A stretch of 64,000 nt of DNA, from the NCBI RefSeq assembly GCF_910592395.1, contig NC_088322.1:9171431-9235430 (forward strand), in the 5' to 3' direction. This DNA is from Lineus longissimus (lineage: Eukaryota; Nemertea; Pilidiophora; Heteronemertea; Lineidae). Position numbers and translations under genes: made by a program. Positions 50,301 to 60,237 of the stretch are shown here, piece after piece. Below the pieces are notes generated by a model, which had not been told where the DNA came from, did not search any database, and saw only the letters and a list, made by a program, of their open reading frames with translations. Numbering within the stretch: the first letter of the stretch is position 1; each line of letters begins with the position of its first letter.

Positions 50301-52867
50301 AAATAAAGACAAACCAAAGCAAAGACACTTGTGTAGCATATCAAGGACACGTAGATTGATACTCCTGGGCGGTTATTACCGCAAATAAAGACAAACCAAA
50401 GCAAAGACACTTGTGTAGCATATCAAGGACGCGTAGATTGATACTCCTATGTGTGCCACATCAAAGACATCTGGACCATACACCACGTCAAAGATAACGA
50501 TGCGAAGTCAACAGGCGGCGCCACCGTCTTGGGAAAAGTAAAAACGATTTCGACAACTATAGGTTTTTGTTGATATAAGCGACTAGCGGGAAAATGCACA
50601 TGTGTTGTTATGTCACTATTGATCTATTCGTAGTAGACTGTCGTATTTTGAGATCCCCTTTCTTTTCAACATCATCAATCATACTAGTATATCATAACCA
50701 TGGATAGAGATAAGTTAGAAAACTGTGTCAACCTCCTTCAACAAGTTGTTGGAATAATGGGGAGAGAGGTGGCGAATAACAACAACGTCAACAGGCATAC
50801 GGCCGCCAGCAATCTACAGTGGCGCCGCCTGTTGACTTCGCATCGTTATCTTTGACGTGGTGTATGGTCCAGATGTCTTTGATGTGGCACACATAGGAGT
50901 ATCAATCTATACGTGTCCTTGATATGCTACACAAGTGTCTTTGCTTTGGTTTGTCTTTATTTGCGGTAATAACCGCCCATACTATGTGTGTGTTTGAAAA
51001 AGAATTTTCCAAAGGCCTACATTTTATGGTCATCTTATTTTGGCCACTTTTTTTGGCGAGGTGAACCACGTTTGGTTGCAGCCACTCAATGGCTTTTACA
51101 AATGTTGGCCGGTAATATTTTATTGTGATTAGATTTACATGTATGCCCCAAAGCCGCACAGGTCAGATGAATACTTCCTCTGATTAACTGCTGCTGGTAC
51201 AGGACGTGTAAAGGAAGCCAAAGCCACACAGGTCAGATGAATACTTCCTCTCATTGACTGCTGCTGGTATGGGAAGCAAAAAGTAGGCCAAAGCTGCATA
51301 TCGCAAACTTTTCACTCAACCTTTCCAACACCAAGATGTCAACACAATGCGTGCAAACAATGAAAACCAACCCACCTTCGTCGGAATTGATTTTTTTCAG
51401 AGAGATAGATAGTAGGACTATTGTTAGGACGAAAGCACCCGCGATTATGATTAGAATCCCGCAACATATTGCCTTGTCTCCTGAGGCCCCCATGGTCAAA
51501 TCCTAGACATGGCAAGAAATGTTACTGGTTAGAATAAGGTGAGTTAGACTGGTGCACAGTGATGTGACTACTTCTAGAACGTTACACGACTGCCAACACA
51601 GACTACCATTTCGGATTCATAGGCGGGCAAGGATAACAGAGTCCAGAATCATCTACACATTACTCTTATGCTATCGAACGGATTTTTTTTAACGTGGTGG
51701 TTGGCCGCCCGACTTTGTTTTTTTGCTTCTAATTTTTCAGCAAGGTATGTTAACCAGGACAGGATGCTGGTAGTGTACACATGCACACATGACCGACCCA
51801 ATAATAAAGAATGTTCCCCGCGCGCTAATATTATTAGCACCCGGGGAACATTCTTCATTTTGATGTCTGGTTTCTGCTACCATCACATGCCTGTGACACA
51901 TCACATCTGGGACATTATGTGGTGAAATGGAATTCTGTGATGGCAGAGAGAATCCTTCGATCTGCATGGAGAATGAAAAAGAGCTTGTTGGATGTGAATA
52001 CAAACTACTAAAGTTTTCTGCTGTAGGTTTTTGAGCCTGGCTTATCTTTTCTGAATATTTTCCTCAAATAATTTTCAGGGTTTGAAATTTTTCCCTTTTG
52101 AAAACAATGAGTCATCATGTAACTCGGAATTAAACGGTTTTCCACAATAAGCAAGTCACAGGCTCATAGATTGACATTTGAATTTGAATTTAAAAAGATT
52201 GAAATCAGTTGCTTTAAATAAAAATTACATAGACATAGAAACAAGGCTTCAATAACCAAGCACAGGGAGAATTCAGAGTGCTATTGTGCTGTACAAAATG
52301 AATCAAGAACAAATTATACGACACAATTCGGGAGATCCTTTTTTGAAAATCTACACATGCAGATTCTTTTGTCCTTATCTTATTAAATAAAACATTCATT
52401 TTCAGAAGGCAGTTGCTGTTCTTTTCTTGGTTCATTTTGGAAAAGTGTGCCCTTTATGATGTATTGTAAGTCACACTGACGATAAAAGAAAGTTGGTGGA
52501 TCAGTTGCAAAGGCCTTGCTATATATTCCAGGCAAAAAAATTCCTGGGTAAAGATATGAAAGAACCCAGGTTGACAGGGGTGAGGCTCTGATGTGTTTAC
52601 TTGACAAATCTAACCGCATACACATGGACACGATGATGGAGGCAAATGCAACACAAATCTTTCAACATTTCTTTTGTCGGGTACGTCTACAATTGTGTTA
52701 TGACAATCAAACACCTAAGTCTCCTTTTTTTTAGTCTTACCTTCATCAGAATTTAATTTCTTGAGGGACACCCCCACCATTATACCAATAAAAACTACAC
52801 ATACTACTACAGTCACTATGACTGCAATACAAACTGTCCTTGATTCAGGCATTTTGGTGCTTTAAAC
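44104..52867 (-). CDS. Membrane-anchored SPFH/Band-7-like protein with alternative first exons (306/308 aa)
   Basis: SPFH proteins (prohibitin, stomatin, flotillin) form membrane-bound scaffolds. Coding exons read leftwards: 1a (52741-52867) or 1b (51376-51502), then 47815-47951, 47206-47338, 46192-46331, 45312-45508 and 44104-44305, all joining in frame. The protein has an N-terminal transmembrane helix, SLKK(I/L)NSDE, an SPFH core (GLHAGPPGYEFIKFP, IPIFLDVSYQYKARGKQLYD), a charged alpha-helical segment (NKEAAKQ...KKKEAAAQANITIEKAES) and a short tail ending SSYLNP. The topology matches stomatin/prohibitin relatives, but I do not recognise the subfamily. A related gene lies head to head at 54223. 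SPFH assignment is by motif reading only. Confidence 0.8.
44596..45150. repeat. 61-bp minisatellite (about 9 copies)
   Basis: Unit GTGTTGCAGAGTGTGTTATT, CAAGCATTCAAGATGAGCAG, TGGCCATATCTGAACAAAATA, with 61-bp spacing measured between 44660 and 44721. In the last intron of the minus-strand SPFH gene. Confidence 0.9.
45312..45508 (-). CDS. SPFH gene exon 5: helical/coiled-coil segment
   Basis: Encodes YETAVKNKEAAKQNIDVALQ and RKLTEAQTKKKEAAAQANIT, a charged Ala/Glu/Lys-rich helix as in the oligomerising region of prohibitin and flotillin. Phase 0 to 2. A 61-bp minisatellite lies in the downstream intron. Confidence 0.83.
46192..46331 (-). CDS. SPFH gene exon 4: SPFH core end
   Basis: Encodes GKSAIHESCSMFNTSQFQAE then RGAFQESLRTMLKIRYDLLH and ends CDVSDLQ. 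This matches the helix and final strand of the domain, where prohibitins read R...V...L...L...VxDVxLxxL. Phase 1 to 0. Confidence 0.82.
46467..46643. mobile_element. CAGTAGAACCTC-family MITE, copy 3 (best preserved)
   Basis: TA-CAGTAGAACCTCC at the left and AGAGGTTCTACTG-TA at the right. In the SPFH-gene intron upstream of exon 4. Confidence 0.78.
47206..47338 (-). CDS. SPFH gene exon 3: SPFH core
   Basis: Encodes NSQGIPIFLDVSYQYKARGK and LYDIVMDFRNFDNYKVVLQY. The (S/T)-x-D/Q-G-I-x-x-x-L-D-V-x-Y-x-Y stretch is the typical Band-7 central strand pair. Phase 0 to 1. Confidence 0.83.
47538..47666. mobile_element. Small foldback element
   Basis: GGTGGAATGGGGTAATTG at the left and CAAATACCCCATTCTACC at the right form inverted ends, with an inner GCCCCTGC / GCAGGGGC pair. 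About 130 bp. Confidence 0.5.
47815..47951 (-). CDS. SPFH gene exon 2: start of SPFH core
   Basis: Encodes VALQYDTVAKSLAREPKNEG then LHAGPPGYEFIKFPNVYKTI. The GLHAGPPG-x-x-x-IKFP segment parallels the EGxHxxxPxxxxP opening of Band-7 domains. Phase 1 to 0. Confidence 0.82.
48358..48806. repeat. 22-bp minisatellite (about 20 copies)
   Basis: Unit TTACATAACAAGGATATGAT plus TG, almost identical throughout, with TACGATTG variants near 48570-48665. In the SPFH-gene intron between exons 1b and 2. No unique spacers, so not a CRISPR array. Confidence 0.92.
49953..50105. mobile_element. CAGTAGAACCTC-family MITE, copy 4
   Basis: TA-CAGTAGAACCTCTCTATAAAAGG ... GGGAGGTTCCACTCTA. In the long SPFH-gene intron. 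Confidence 0.72.
50285..50978. mobile_element. Foldback element with ~160-bp arms
   Basis: GGGCGGTTATTACCGCAAAT at 50285 and again at 50367 (82-bp tandem duplication); ATTTGCGGTAATAACCGCCC ends at 50978. Left arm 50367-50523 and right arm 50815-50978 are near-perfect reverse complements. The ~290-bp centre holds a 51-codon ORF. Confidence 0.82.
50700..50855 (+). CDS. Small ORF inside foldback element (51 aa, hypothetical)
   Basis: ATG 50700 to TGA 50855. Begins MDRDKLENCVNLLQQVVGIM and continues GREVANNNNVNR; the last ~12 codons lie in the right arm. The N-terminal part looks like an amphipathic helix. No family recognised. It could be a remnant of a transposase, a captured exon or chance. 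Confidence 0.3.
   Translation: MDRDKLENCVNLLQQVVGIMGREVANNNNVNRHTAASNLQWRRLLTSHRYL
51376..51502 (-). CDS. SPFH gene, alternative first coding exon 1b
   Basis: ATG at 51493-51491, preceded by acceptor ttgccatgtctag and 9 bases of leader. Encodes MGASGDKAICCGILIIIAGA, a hydrophobic helix and SLKKINSDE, with donor gtgggt at phase 1. The exon is 127 bp. Including both 1a and 1b would shift the downstream frame, so they should be alternatives. Confidence 0.75.
51807..51855. repeat. Short palindrome
   Basis: AAGAATGTTCCCCG and CGGGGAACATTCTT face each other across 21 bp, forming a hairpin of 14 pairs. Lies between alternative exons 1a and 1b of the SPFH gene. Confidence 0.6.
52741..52867 (-). CDS. 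SPFH gene, alternative first coding exon 1a
   Basis: ATG at 52852-52850, preceded by an acceptor-like ttcattccag and 15 bases of leader. Encodes MPESRTVCIAVIVTVVVCVV, more hydrophobic residues, then SLKKLNSDE, with donor gtaaga at phase 1. The exon is 127 bp, the same as exon 1b. Confidence 0.75.
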
Positions 52868-54222
52868 CTGGAATGAACCATGATTATTAGCGTAAGGTTG
52901 AGCGATATTGTATCCCCACTTCTCGCACTATAACGCAGACCTGACTCTGCGTTTAAGCCATGACATTTATTTCCATTAAAAAGTGACAATATTACGCTCT
53001 ATCTTTTCACGACGTGGCATGTACACCATGCCAGTGAGTGGTAGACCTATAGATAGTGGGAGCAGATGTCCAACAAACAAAATTTCAAAAACAGAAAGTT
53101 ATTTGCCCTTAGCTGAACTCCACTGATACTACTATATGAAAGGAACATAAAACGACAATTGGCATTATTTTACTCCTCCTTACATTTACCAAATAAGGGT
53201 AGGCCTAGATTTACAGTTTTTTGAACACCCAGTATGTTGACTGTACACAATCATGTACATTGTGTGCATTGCATGAAAATCCCAAAGTTGTTGCCATGTC
53301 TGATGTTTTTCAAAGGATTCCAGCAAAACACAGCGGTCATTTTAATTCGGTAGGAAAGGCTGTGTGAAAGAAAAGGATATGCCTACTTGATAAACTTATC
53401 AGACGTTTCAATCCATGAAAAAATTGAGGAAATTGATAATTTTACTCAAGGATTTTCTTCCTGAATTACCCAACAGGCAGAGCTGGCTTCAAACATTCGG
53501 AACTAACGTCAGTAAGGAATAGAACTGAAATAAATGATCGATTGACAAAAATATTTTTACCGGATTTTTGCCAATTCATTAATGCTAAAATTATTTAGAA
53601 AGGAAGTCGAACCTTGAATTTAACTTAAAAAATAAAGATGACCCATCTGTTTCGTATTTATGTTTCCTCTTTCAGCCGGCAGGTGACTCTAAAAAAGGAA
53701 TTTGTATGTTTACGTTTGTTGTCCGATTCCTTCGCATAATTCATGAATTTCTTAAGTGTCAAAGCAAATATTTTATATTTTTTTAATGATATCAAAATTT
53801 TGTTGAATCAAAGAACAGTTTCTTAGTGTTGATTCTTCCGATTTTTTTGTGTTTTGATCAAAAAACACCGTTGCAACCCTCGAACAATTTGTTCCTGTCA
53901 GAATGACCATCCTTTATGAGTTATGTACACAATATAGGCCTACAGTGTGTCGCAAAAACATAGTCTGTGTCTGAATTGGGATTTTAAAATTTGTTTGTTT
54001 TATTCTTTGTTTGTTTGTTTTTCAAATGTGTTACAGTGAAGCAATCAGCTCTTCTCACCTAATATCAGACGACTTTTGATAATTGATATCGCCACATCGT
54101 TGGAATGTTGGCTTGTCGCCAGCTTATGGCCAAAGTTTTACATTTGTTTGTACGTCGTAAATTTCAAATTTCTTTCTTCTTATTTTCAGAATTTATCCAG
54201 TAGATAATGTTCTGACATCACT
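52868..54222. other. Shared upstream region of divergent SPFH-like genes
   Basis: 1.36 kb between the two start-codon exons. AT-rich. Acceptor-like sites flank each first coding exon, so untranslated exons of both genes probably lie here or overlap. No TATA box recognised. Confidence 0.45.
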
Positions 54223-54324
54223 ATGGTTAACGTCGGGGCAGTCATTGGAGGAATCGTGGCCGCTATAGCCATTATCGTCGTCATCATCATCGGTTCGAGT
54301 TTTTCATACTTGGAATATTTTCAG
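54223..54324 (+). CDS. Divergent SPFH-like gene, exon 1
   Basis: ATG 54223 opens MVNVGAVIGGIVAAIAIIVV, a membrane helix, ending SYLEYFQ before donor gtaatt. A 3' splice site (cttcttattttcag, ending about 54189) upstream suggests a further 5' UTR exon. Confidence 0.78.
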
Positions 54325-57300
54325 GTAATTCATGTAATTAGTGATCAGTGATTAGAAATGTGAAAAAGGAGGGCTGAAAAGGGCACTTTTGACGTGTGAA
54401 GAAAAAAAAGATGTACTGTAGCTCCACAACTGAAGCACTAGGTAATGTAGCACTAGCAGCTGACATTTATGTCTGGACCACAAGGCAATAGGATCAGCTT
54501 CCTCAGGGTTTAAACTCAATGTACATCTAGTAAGAAATTATTCATATTTTCCCTTCAATACTTTCAGTACGGGTTCAAAAGAACGAAGTCCACCGGTGCC
54601 GTTGACATCACCAATACCTACTCCTTCGGGCGTTACTTCCTTGGTCCGGATGCAGAATTCAAAATATTTCCTGCCGATGCGCATTATGTCAACTACAATA
54701 GTGTTTCAGTATTTACGAAGGACAAACTAGAGGTACTTGACATGCAGTGTTCTCCGCAGCAGTTTAAAAAATGTTGCACCTCCCCTTTTGATCTGCCTAC
54801 CAGCCTGGGTCATTTTCTATCCAACCCTCGACAAGTGGCTGCCCCTCAAAATACTCATTGCCTGTTAAAAGTGTTAGATTTTACAGAGGAAAATAAAGTT
54901 ATGACAGTAATTAGGAGTACAGTTTTGATTTTTGTAGAAATTGTGAGAATTAATTGGAATGTAATAAAATAGAGCAGAACCTCTCTATTAAGGACAGTGT
55001 TGGGACTGACAGATGCTGTCCTTAATATATAGGTGTCCTTAATAGAGAGGTGTCCTTTATAACGAGGTGTCAAAATCATGTAAAAATACTTTTCTAGGTG
55101 CGCATGACTGTCACACTTCAATACTTCGTGTTGAAATCCGAACTTCCCCTTCTTCATCAAGAATATGATTTATTCTACGAGTCAATCCTCGAATCAAACG
55201 GTCTCGATGCACTCAAGGTAAGATCACATACAGTTGTTTATCAGCCCTGTTCGCCATCATGATCAAAATAACTATTAAAAATTGTTTTTCATGTCAAAGA
55301 AAATAAGTGTCTTCAACATAAAATCAGAATGAAACTACCGGTACCTCTTTCTAACTTGGCACAATTCTGCCAAAAAAAGGAATGACCAGAAAATGTTGAT
55401 ATGCCGATTTTAAATTCTGGTTTTTTACACTATTGGCTACAGTTGTACCAGACTCTATTGTACCACTATAATTGTACCACATTTTGCCTTAAGAGTTGAA
55501 AACTCACAGAAAAAGATTGAATTTCTTAAAAATTTCTCATCATTTGTTGTATTTAGGGTGCGGCAACTGTCTACAGCACTGACGAGTTTATCTCTCGGAG
55601 GTCAGATATTGAAAAGGCGCTCTTCAAGGGAGTCCGGGAGCGACTCGGTGGGAGGTGTTGTATCAAAGATTGCGAGAAAACATGTAAGGCGCAGAGGAAT
55701 TTCAATTATTCATTTGCACTCATTGATAAATCCCCTGCATTGGAAATCTGGCCCTGGCCAAAAATCGTGAGGTTCTATTAGTGTACAGCATGGCTTTGCT
55801 CTGGACACTGACCTCGAAGCTGTAATCATTGAAATTGCTTTGAACTTTTGAACTAATGATAATGATAATACACATTTTTTTGATTGTGGCCCACATTTAG
55901 GAATAGGATAACGTTATCATTACAGAGGCTTTAAAAGCACATTCGCCGTTTGTTCAGAAAATTCACATGCATGATAATTTACTACTGCAATGAGAATTTC
56001 TCTTTAGCCGAGCCACAAGAAAATATGATTTTTTATTTCTTAACACACACAGTGTCAGACCTTTGATATTACTCTCTCATCTCTATAAAGAAGAGAGTTT
56101 GAATCAGAGTTTGCTTCTGAGGCATCGGGGGAAATATAAAGTGGCCCAAAGGCCTGACGAGCCTGCCAATTACCCTCTTTTGATCACAGGGGAAAATACT
56201 TCGGGGTCAAAAATGGTGTTTGCCTTTGCAGGTCGGAAAGATGCAACCACAATGCCACGAGCAAACATTTCAAATCTCACATTGGCCTTTATTTTCTAGC
56301 GTCATGTTACAGCGGCTGCAAGGCATACTCCACCTGCCAGAAGTCGGATAAGGGCCTGTTCGCCCAGGTGAAGTACTTCCAGCTGGCCGAGGTCACCATC
56401 CCGAAGGAGGTCGAGTCAAGAAAGCTGAAGGCCTTGACACTGGAGGAGGAGACGGAGACAGAAAAGTACAATCAGAATGCGTCGCTTGTGCAGAAGGAAA
56501 CTGATTTACAGGTATTGACGACTCCTTTGAGTCAGCGCACGATCGTAAGAGGGCCAGATTTTGTATCCAGTTGCACTTGTGCATAACAAACTTTGCTTTG
56601 TTCTGTTACTTATTCGTCTGATGATGGTGCTGATTTGAAGTCTTCGAGGGGGTAGTGGCACCTATTATTCCCTTGTGATTAAGAAAACAGCAAGATAACA
56701 ACATTGTATACCTATTTGGGCCCTGATCTATAAGTAGACGAGCATGACGCACCGCTGTCATTGCAACATGTGTGTAATCTTGGGAAAGGAAGATTAGTTT
56801 GATTGATCCGATACTTTTCTGATTGAGACCTAAACCGTGATTCAGCGAAACTAATGTCGATTACTGGCCAGGTCAAGTAGTCCGAGTGAGTGAGAAACAT
56901 GAATGCTTGCGATGGACTCCTCCCTTAACTCCCAAAGGTGCGGAGCATTGGTTGATAACCTGAATTTGCCCCCTGGTTGACCATAGTGAATAGTGGCATG
57001 TAAATAAGAGCTGAATAGCCCCAAATTGACCGACAAACATATCATGGTACACAGCAGTTATCTTTAATATCTACCTGTTCGCCGAAAATTGGAAAAGTTT
57101 CAGACATTTTAAAAACCTACCGGAGATGTCACAGTCCGCCAGTGATATAGCGTGTGGATTTTACAGTACCGAGTAACCGCGATGATTTTAAATTCCAGGT
57201 GAAGCGAGGCGAAAATGAGGCTGCGGAAATTACCCAGAAGGCCAAAGCAGATTCCACCCTCCTTCTTGCCCGGGCTGTCGCGAATGCCACCGCCATACGT

Positions 57301-57474
57301 GAAAAGGCAAGAAGTGAAGGCTTGAAGGATCTGTACGCGAAGACCAAACTAACTACGAAGGAACACAAGGCTTCGTTCGATTATCTGCGGACACTCCGAG
57401 ACATTCCGAATGTACACCTGAACATCGACTTCAATCAGTTGATAGCAGGGCCGACAAGCTTAGGCAAAGATTAA
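54223..57474 (+). CDS. Second SPFH/Band-7-like membrane protein, divergent partner (333 aa)
   Basis: Six coding exons, 54223-54324, 54568-54732, 55098-55217, 55557-55683, 56300-56511 and 57199-57474, join in frame (1002 bases). The product has an N-terminal membrane helix (GGIVAAIAIIVVIIIGSS), a Band-7-like region (EFKIFPADAHYVNYNSVSVF, VRMTVTLQYFVLKSELP), a cysteine-rich insert (CCIKDCEKTSSCYSGC) and a helical C-terminal part (EAAEITQKAKADSTLLLARA). It has the same topology as the minus-strand gene starting 1.4 kb away, but its intron phases differ (0,0,0,1,0 against 1,0,1,0,2), so if the two are paralogues they are old. A shared promoter region is inferred, not shown. Subfamily not recognised. 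Confidence 0.78.
54568..54732 (+). CDS. Divergent SPFH-like gene, exon 2
   Basis: Encodes YGFKRTKSTGAVDITNTYSF and GRYFLGPDAEFKIFPADAHY, matching the opening of a Band-7 domain (xGRxFLGP...KIFP). Phase 0 at both ends. Confidence 0.8.
54973..55072. mobile_element. CAGTAGAACCTC-family MITE, partial copy 5
   Basis: Left end AGCAGAACCTCTCTATTAAGG; right end lost. Sits about 25 bp upstream of exon 3 of the divergent SPFH-like gene. Confidence 0.6.
55098..55217 (+). CDS. Divergent SPFH-like gene, exon 3
   Basis: Encodes VRMTVTLQYFVLKSELPLLH and YDLFYESILESNGLDALK. The first stretch parallels the FLDVSYQYKA strand of the minus-strand gene. Phase 0 at both ends. Confidence 0.8.
55557..55683 (+). 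CDS. Divergent SPFH-like gene, exon 4
   Basis: Encodes GAATVYSTDEFISRRSDIEK and VRERLGGRCCIKDCEKT, then donor gtaagg at phase 1. Reading through would add about 33 residues before a stop near 55770, a possible intron-retained short form. Confidence 0.76.
56300..56511 (+). CDS. Divergent SPFH-like gene, exon 5
   Basis: Encodes SCYSGCKAYSTCQKSDKGLF, VKYFQLAEVTIPKEVESRKL and EEETETEKYNQ...KETDLQ: the cysteine-rich segment, the last SPFH strand and the start of the helical region. GC-rich relative to its surroundings. Phase 1 to 0. Confidence 0.82.
57199..57474 (+). CDS. Divergent SPFH-like gene, exon 6 and stop
   Basis: Encodes VKRGENEAAEITQKAKADST, REKARSEGLKDLYAKTKLTT and ends LIAGPTSLGKD with TAA. 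The charged helix resembles the prohibitin/flotillin oligomerisation region. Confidence 0.82.
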   Translation: MKRGENEAAEITQKAKADSTLLLARAVANATAIREKARSEGLKDLYAKTKLTTKEHKASFDYLRTLRDIPNVHLNIDFNQLIAGPTSLGKD

Positions 57475-58117
57475 CGGCAGTAGTGAAAAGATGTAACTGC
57501 AGGGTTCAAAAGATCGCGTATGCCCTACCTTCCAATTCAGCATTTTATGCTGCACATTCTGCAAAAGAGTTTCAATGGGCAATGTAGTTTTAAGTAACCA
57601 GGCTTTTGTACAAAATACACAATGTAACCTGCGAATGTGGAGGAATGCCCTTTTGGGTGTATTTCTGGGGAGAGTAGCCCAGGACAAGCAGAATTTATAC
57701 ATTTTAAAGTCCTTCCCCGAGGCCATTTTCGCCCTTTTTGCCTTAGTGACCTCAGAATGTTTTGAACCCTGCACAGTTTGAAATTGCAACAACATCAAGA
57801 ACCATTGACTCTCAAAGAATGGGTATCCCGGTATGCACATCTGTGTCCATGAAGATTTTTTGAAACTGCCTCTGATGACCAGTGTGGTCAGAAAGATTCA
57901 TATGAGGTTGGTTTAAAGAGAAATTGTGAAAATTATTGCGATATGAGAAATTTTTCATCATCTTGGAGCAGGCTATAGTTCAATCGTCCTGAGATGTAAA
58001 TATATATTTTTCTAAAAAATCCTTATCTTTCTGTATCGTGTGAAACTGAATTTAGACGAGAAATGCCATTTGTATGGAATTTTCTTGACTTGTCACATAC
58101 TGGTATGTCCCAATCGG

Positions 58118-58334
58118 TGTTCTCCACAAGGCTATTTGTCAGGGCGGCCCACCCTACTTTGGCAGCTTACCGCCCTACCTTGGATGCAACCACACTACCT
58201 TTGAGTTTTATAAAGGGTTTCTAAAGGGCCACCCTACATTAAATTGCTCGCAACCCTACCTCGTGTTGCACACTGGCAAACCTTCCTGAATATCAAGGCC
58301 ACCGCCCTACCTTGAGGAAACCCTGTGGAGAACT
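58118..58334. mobile_element. hAT-like MITE (tentative)
   Basis: GTTCTCCACAAGG at the left and CCCTGTGGAGAAC at the right are inverted ends. Internal CACCCTAC / CGCCCTACCTTG motifs repeat. About 217 bp. Superfamily guessed from the end sequence only. Confidence 0.5.
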
Positions 58335-58629
58335 CCGCTAATGTTTTGCAGTGTCAGGTTTGTCAGATATAGCTGTTTGGAGGTGTTTTGTAGTTCTTAG
58401 AAGGTTACATGTACGTCATTCATATCTAATTGTGGGTCAGGTAAATGGAAATGCTGTCATACACAATGCAGATATGATTCATGCAACTTTGCTGAACCTT
58501 AGTATATGTGGTATAATAGGCAGGTTTTGCAACCCCTGCGAACAACGAAGTCCGAATGACGATGGTCTGTCGTGTCATCAAGCCAGGTGCTAATTCATTT
58601 ACGCGACACTCGTAAATCATCTTCTGTAC

Positions 58630-58770
58630 ATATGCTGTCCTTAATAGACTGGTGTCCTGATTAGAGAGGTCAAATTGAATGGAAACAACCACTTTGGGAC
58701 CAAACAAGTGTCCTTATTAGAGAGGTTGTCCTTAACAGAGAGGTATCTGCTATAGAGGGAGGTTCCACTG
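58630..58770. mobile_element. CAGTAGAACCTC-family MITE, partial copy 6
   Basis: Left end missing; right end GGGAGGTTCCACTG-TA intact. Downstream of the divergent SPFH-like gene. Confidence 0.65.
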
Positions 58771-59709
58771 TACTAATTTGTACGAGGAATCGGGGAAACT
58801 TTCGAAAAAAGTTGTCAACGAAGTACGTTTACATACTTCGTTCTTCGTTGTTCGTAGCTCTTCGTGAGGGTTGCGAAACCTTCCTAATATTTGTATATTT
58901 GTCTACACAATGCATTGTTGAAATTCATATTCAGTACTTATTTTAACGCAGTTGGAAATTTTCTAATTTAGTCACAACTTTCAAATGCTTTATGAAAATG
59001 TTATGTGTTCAATTACGAAATGATAAATAATTTCTCGCAAATAAACATTTTAATCAGTTCTTGCCGAAATGACATTCATGCTGTATGAATGTGCAATTTT
59101 ATTCAGTCAAATTATTATTTGTTAAAATGATAATTATGTAATTCATTACTTTGTATTTAATTTTAGTTAAGCTCAATTTTCAGGTTTTGTTTTGTGAAAT
59201 TATCACGGCTGATCCTTTCTTGTGCGACGTTGGTCAAGAGGAATCCTGGCGAGAACTTGAGTGACTCAGCCTCCCTAACTCGAGATAGATTGGAGGTATC
59301 ATGCACATTTAATTTTTTGGGGAAAGGTGGTAGTTTTTTTGGATTCACGAATGGGAATTTTTCCTAAGTCCTAAAAGGGTTGTTTTGTGTGATATCCAAA
59401 GAACATTCACAAATGGAAGTTGGTGATCACATCTCTTATAATTTGAGTCAATTACCCCAGATAGGTAGTCCATCTAAACTAGGGAACCAGCATAGATCCA
59501 ACCTCCCCCCTCCCACCCCCACCCTAAATTCCAGAAGTGGGTCGGCCAAGTTGAAAGGTGGGTTCTTGGGATCAAACAGTTTGTTGATGCTGTGGTAATC
59601 CCTGAGCTCAGAAAGCTAAATTTATTGAAAAGAGATCTTTAATTACAAGTTTCAGCTTCAATTTTATTCATGAAATCGCATAATCTGTAGATTTGGCAAA
59701 CCATGACAT

Positions 59710-59831
59710 TGGGTGATATGAATAAAGACTAGTAAATGCTTTTACTTCAGTTTTGTACAGAAAGGCCTAGTGTAAATGTACATGGGGTTTTCAGTAAAAG
59801 CAATTGCTAGTCTTTATTCATATCACCCATT
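59710..59831. mobile_element. 122-bp hairpin MITE
   Basis: GGGTGATATGAATAAAGACT at the left and AGTCTTTATTCATATCACCC at the right, perfect over 20 bp and extended by TTTTACT / AGTAAAA. Confidence 0.72.
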
Positions 59832-60018
59832 GGATGCACAATACTGATGTTGTTCTTGTGGAACGGCAGTATTCATCTCTAACTAAGCTAACAGATATTC
59901 TTTAGAATAAACTTTGTTGTTGTTTACTATGTAGATGTATTCATAATTTTTTGTAGATTTGTAAGTCATCCAGAATGTGGGTGTTTTGTAGAAATTGTGC
60001 AATCTTAAAAATGCAACT

Positions 60019-60237
60019 CTTAAAGGGACAATATAGGCAACAGTTAGGCAGGCAAGATAAAGTCACACAAAGTCGCCAATAGGGGTCTCTCACATCTCAC
60101 AGTATGTCGAAATGATTCACGCTTGTACGAATATATTTAGTGCTGAATCTGACAAGACCCAGGGCCCTTACTGCGTATATTAGTCACCTGAAGATGGCCA
60201 AATAAGCCCCTCTGCTCCTGCCTATAGTCCCCTTTAA
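60019..60237. mobile_element. MITE with TTAAAGGGACAATATAGGC ends
   Basis: TTAAAGGGACAATATAGGCA at the left and TGCCTATAGTCCCCTTTAA at the right. The left ~85 bases match the sequence caught in the triplication next to LRP exon 26 (10570-10890). Confidence 0.72.

Larger units (their letters stand above)
57475..60018. other. 3' UTR and downstream region of the divergent SPFH-like gene
   Basis: Contains the hAT-like MITE, a partial CAGTAGAACCTC copy, AATAAA near 59038 (possible polyadenylation signal) and a hairpin MITE. No coding evidence. Confidence 0.4.
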
